In this document: positions 41,965 through 41,995 of the stretch, in pieces
Layout of the letters: every line of letters starts with the position of its first letter
How positions within the stretch are numbered: the stretch's first letter is position 1
Source: Fastidiosipila sp964627125
GTDB lineage: Bacteria; Bacillota; Clostridia; Saccharofermentanales; Fastidiosipilaceae
Reading direction: 5' to 3'
Assembly: GCA_964627125.1 (NCBI GenBank)
Contig: CAZVJQ010000013.1
Span: 1 to 41,995, forward strand
Length of the DNA: 41,995 nt
The notes under the pieces: model-generated
What the model was told of the DNA's origin: nothing
Databases searched by the model: none
Seen by the model: only the letters and a program-made list of their open reading frames with translations
Made by a program: the position numbers and the translations under genes

Positions 41965-41995
41965 TTAATCTTTTATATCTTCATTTTCAATGTCT
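41965..41995 (-). CDS. C-terminal end of an upstream gene (partial, 9 codons)
   Basis: On the minus strand an open frame enters from the window edge, reads DIENEDIKD and stops with TAA at 41965, 27 bases before a terminator. The position supports a real gene end, but nine residues do not allow identification. Confidence 0.4.
   Translation of the reverse strand, partial: DIENEDIKD

Overview
The window looks like a chromosomal segment of a low-GC, Gram-positive anaerobe of the Bacillota, most likely class Clostridia. The base composition is AT-rich, ribosome-binding sites are strong GGAGG types, and there is a ctsR-clpC heat-shock pair, an LplB/YteP-type sugar permease, a Cys-type sulfatase and several Thr-rich surface proteins. 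The species cannot be fixed from the sequence. The segment is a draft scaffold with four runs of exactly 100 N. Two are flanked by identical 55-bp copies and one by a 41-bp copy, which is the mark of contig ends joined although they overlap.

Layout. 1-1050: end of a carbohydrate ABC-transport operon (permease plus the first codons of the next gene), with a clean sigma-A promoter and GCGCAA repeats. 1172-4544: three tandem paralogous four-helix membrane proteins, an ABM-fold monooxygenase, msrB and an acetyltransferase-like gene. 4549-7267: a MATE exporter divergent from the CCA-adding enzyme. 7268-13041 (+): a repeat-rich spacer, a 70-aa hypothetical, then a Cys-rich set: a zinc-ribbon/Thr-rich membrane protein, a LOG-family hydrolase, a zinc-ribbon/Yip1-like membrane protein and a CpXC-domain protein. 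13164-18793 (-): a glycan-use locus with a sulfatase, a broken glucoamylase-type (PF10091-like) gene, a LacI repressor with its own promoter and palindromic operators, and a GH3 beta-glucosidase.

18821-24848: a Sel1-repeat protein and a very large surface 5'-nucleotidase built from two tandem copies of the whole catalytic unit. Four TTTAAC-like boxes at 10-11-bp spacing, like a PhoP box, lie in front of it. 24904-29347: dispersed 23-bp repeats, a tetraspan protein with a long Asn/Gln/Gly-rich tail, clpC (interrupted by a gap that hides about 0.9 kb) and ctsR with two perfect CtsR operators. No mcsA or mcsB lies between ctsR and clpC. 29390-32320: a DnaQ-like exonuclease and a LysM-NlpC/P60 wall hydrolase. 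32366-39838: rpoC and rpoB, without rplJL in front. 40246-41820: a PrsA/SurA-like membrane-anchored foldase.

How the parts fit. The sulfatase, GH3, broken glucoamylase and sugar permease point to use of sulfated or host-type glycans under LacI-type control. The nucleotidase is a phosphate or nucleoside scavenger probably under Pho control. clpC, msrB and the foldase belong to protein quality control. The most novel signals are a strongly over-represented 9-mer (GCTTTGGCC, often as a 14-bp palindrome between genes), the dispersed 23-bp repeat family, and the double-unit nucleotidase with its Pho-box-like promoter.
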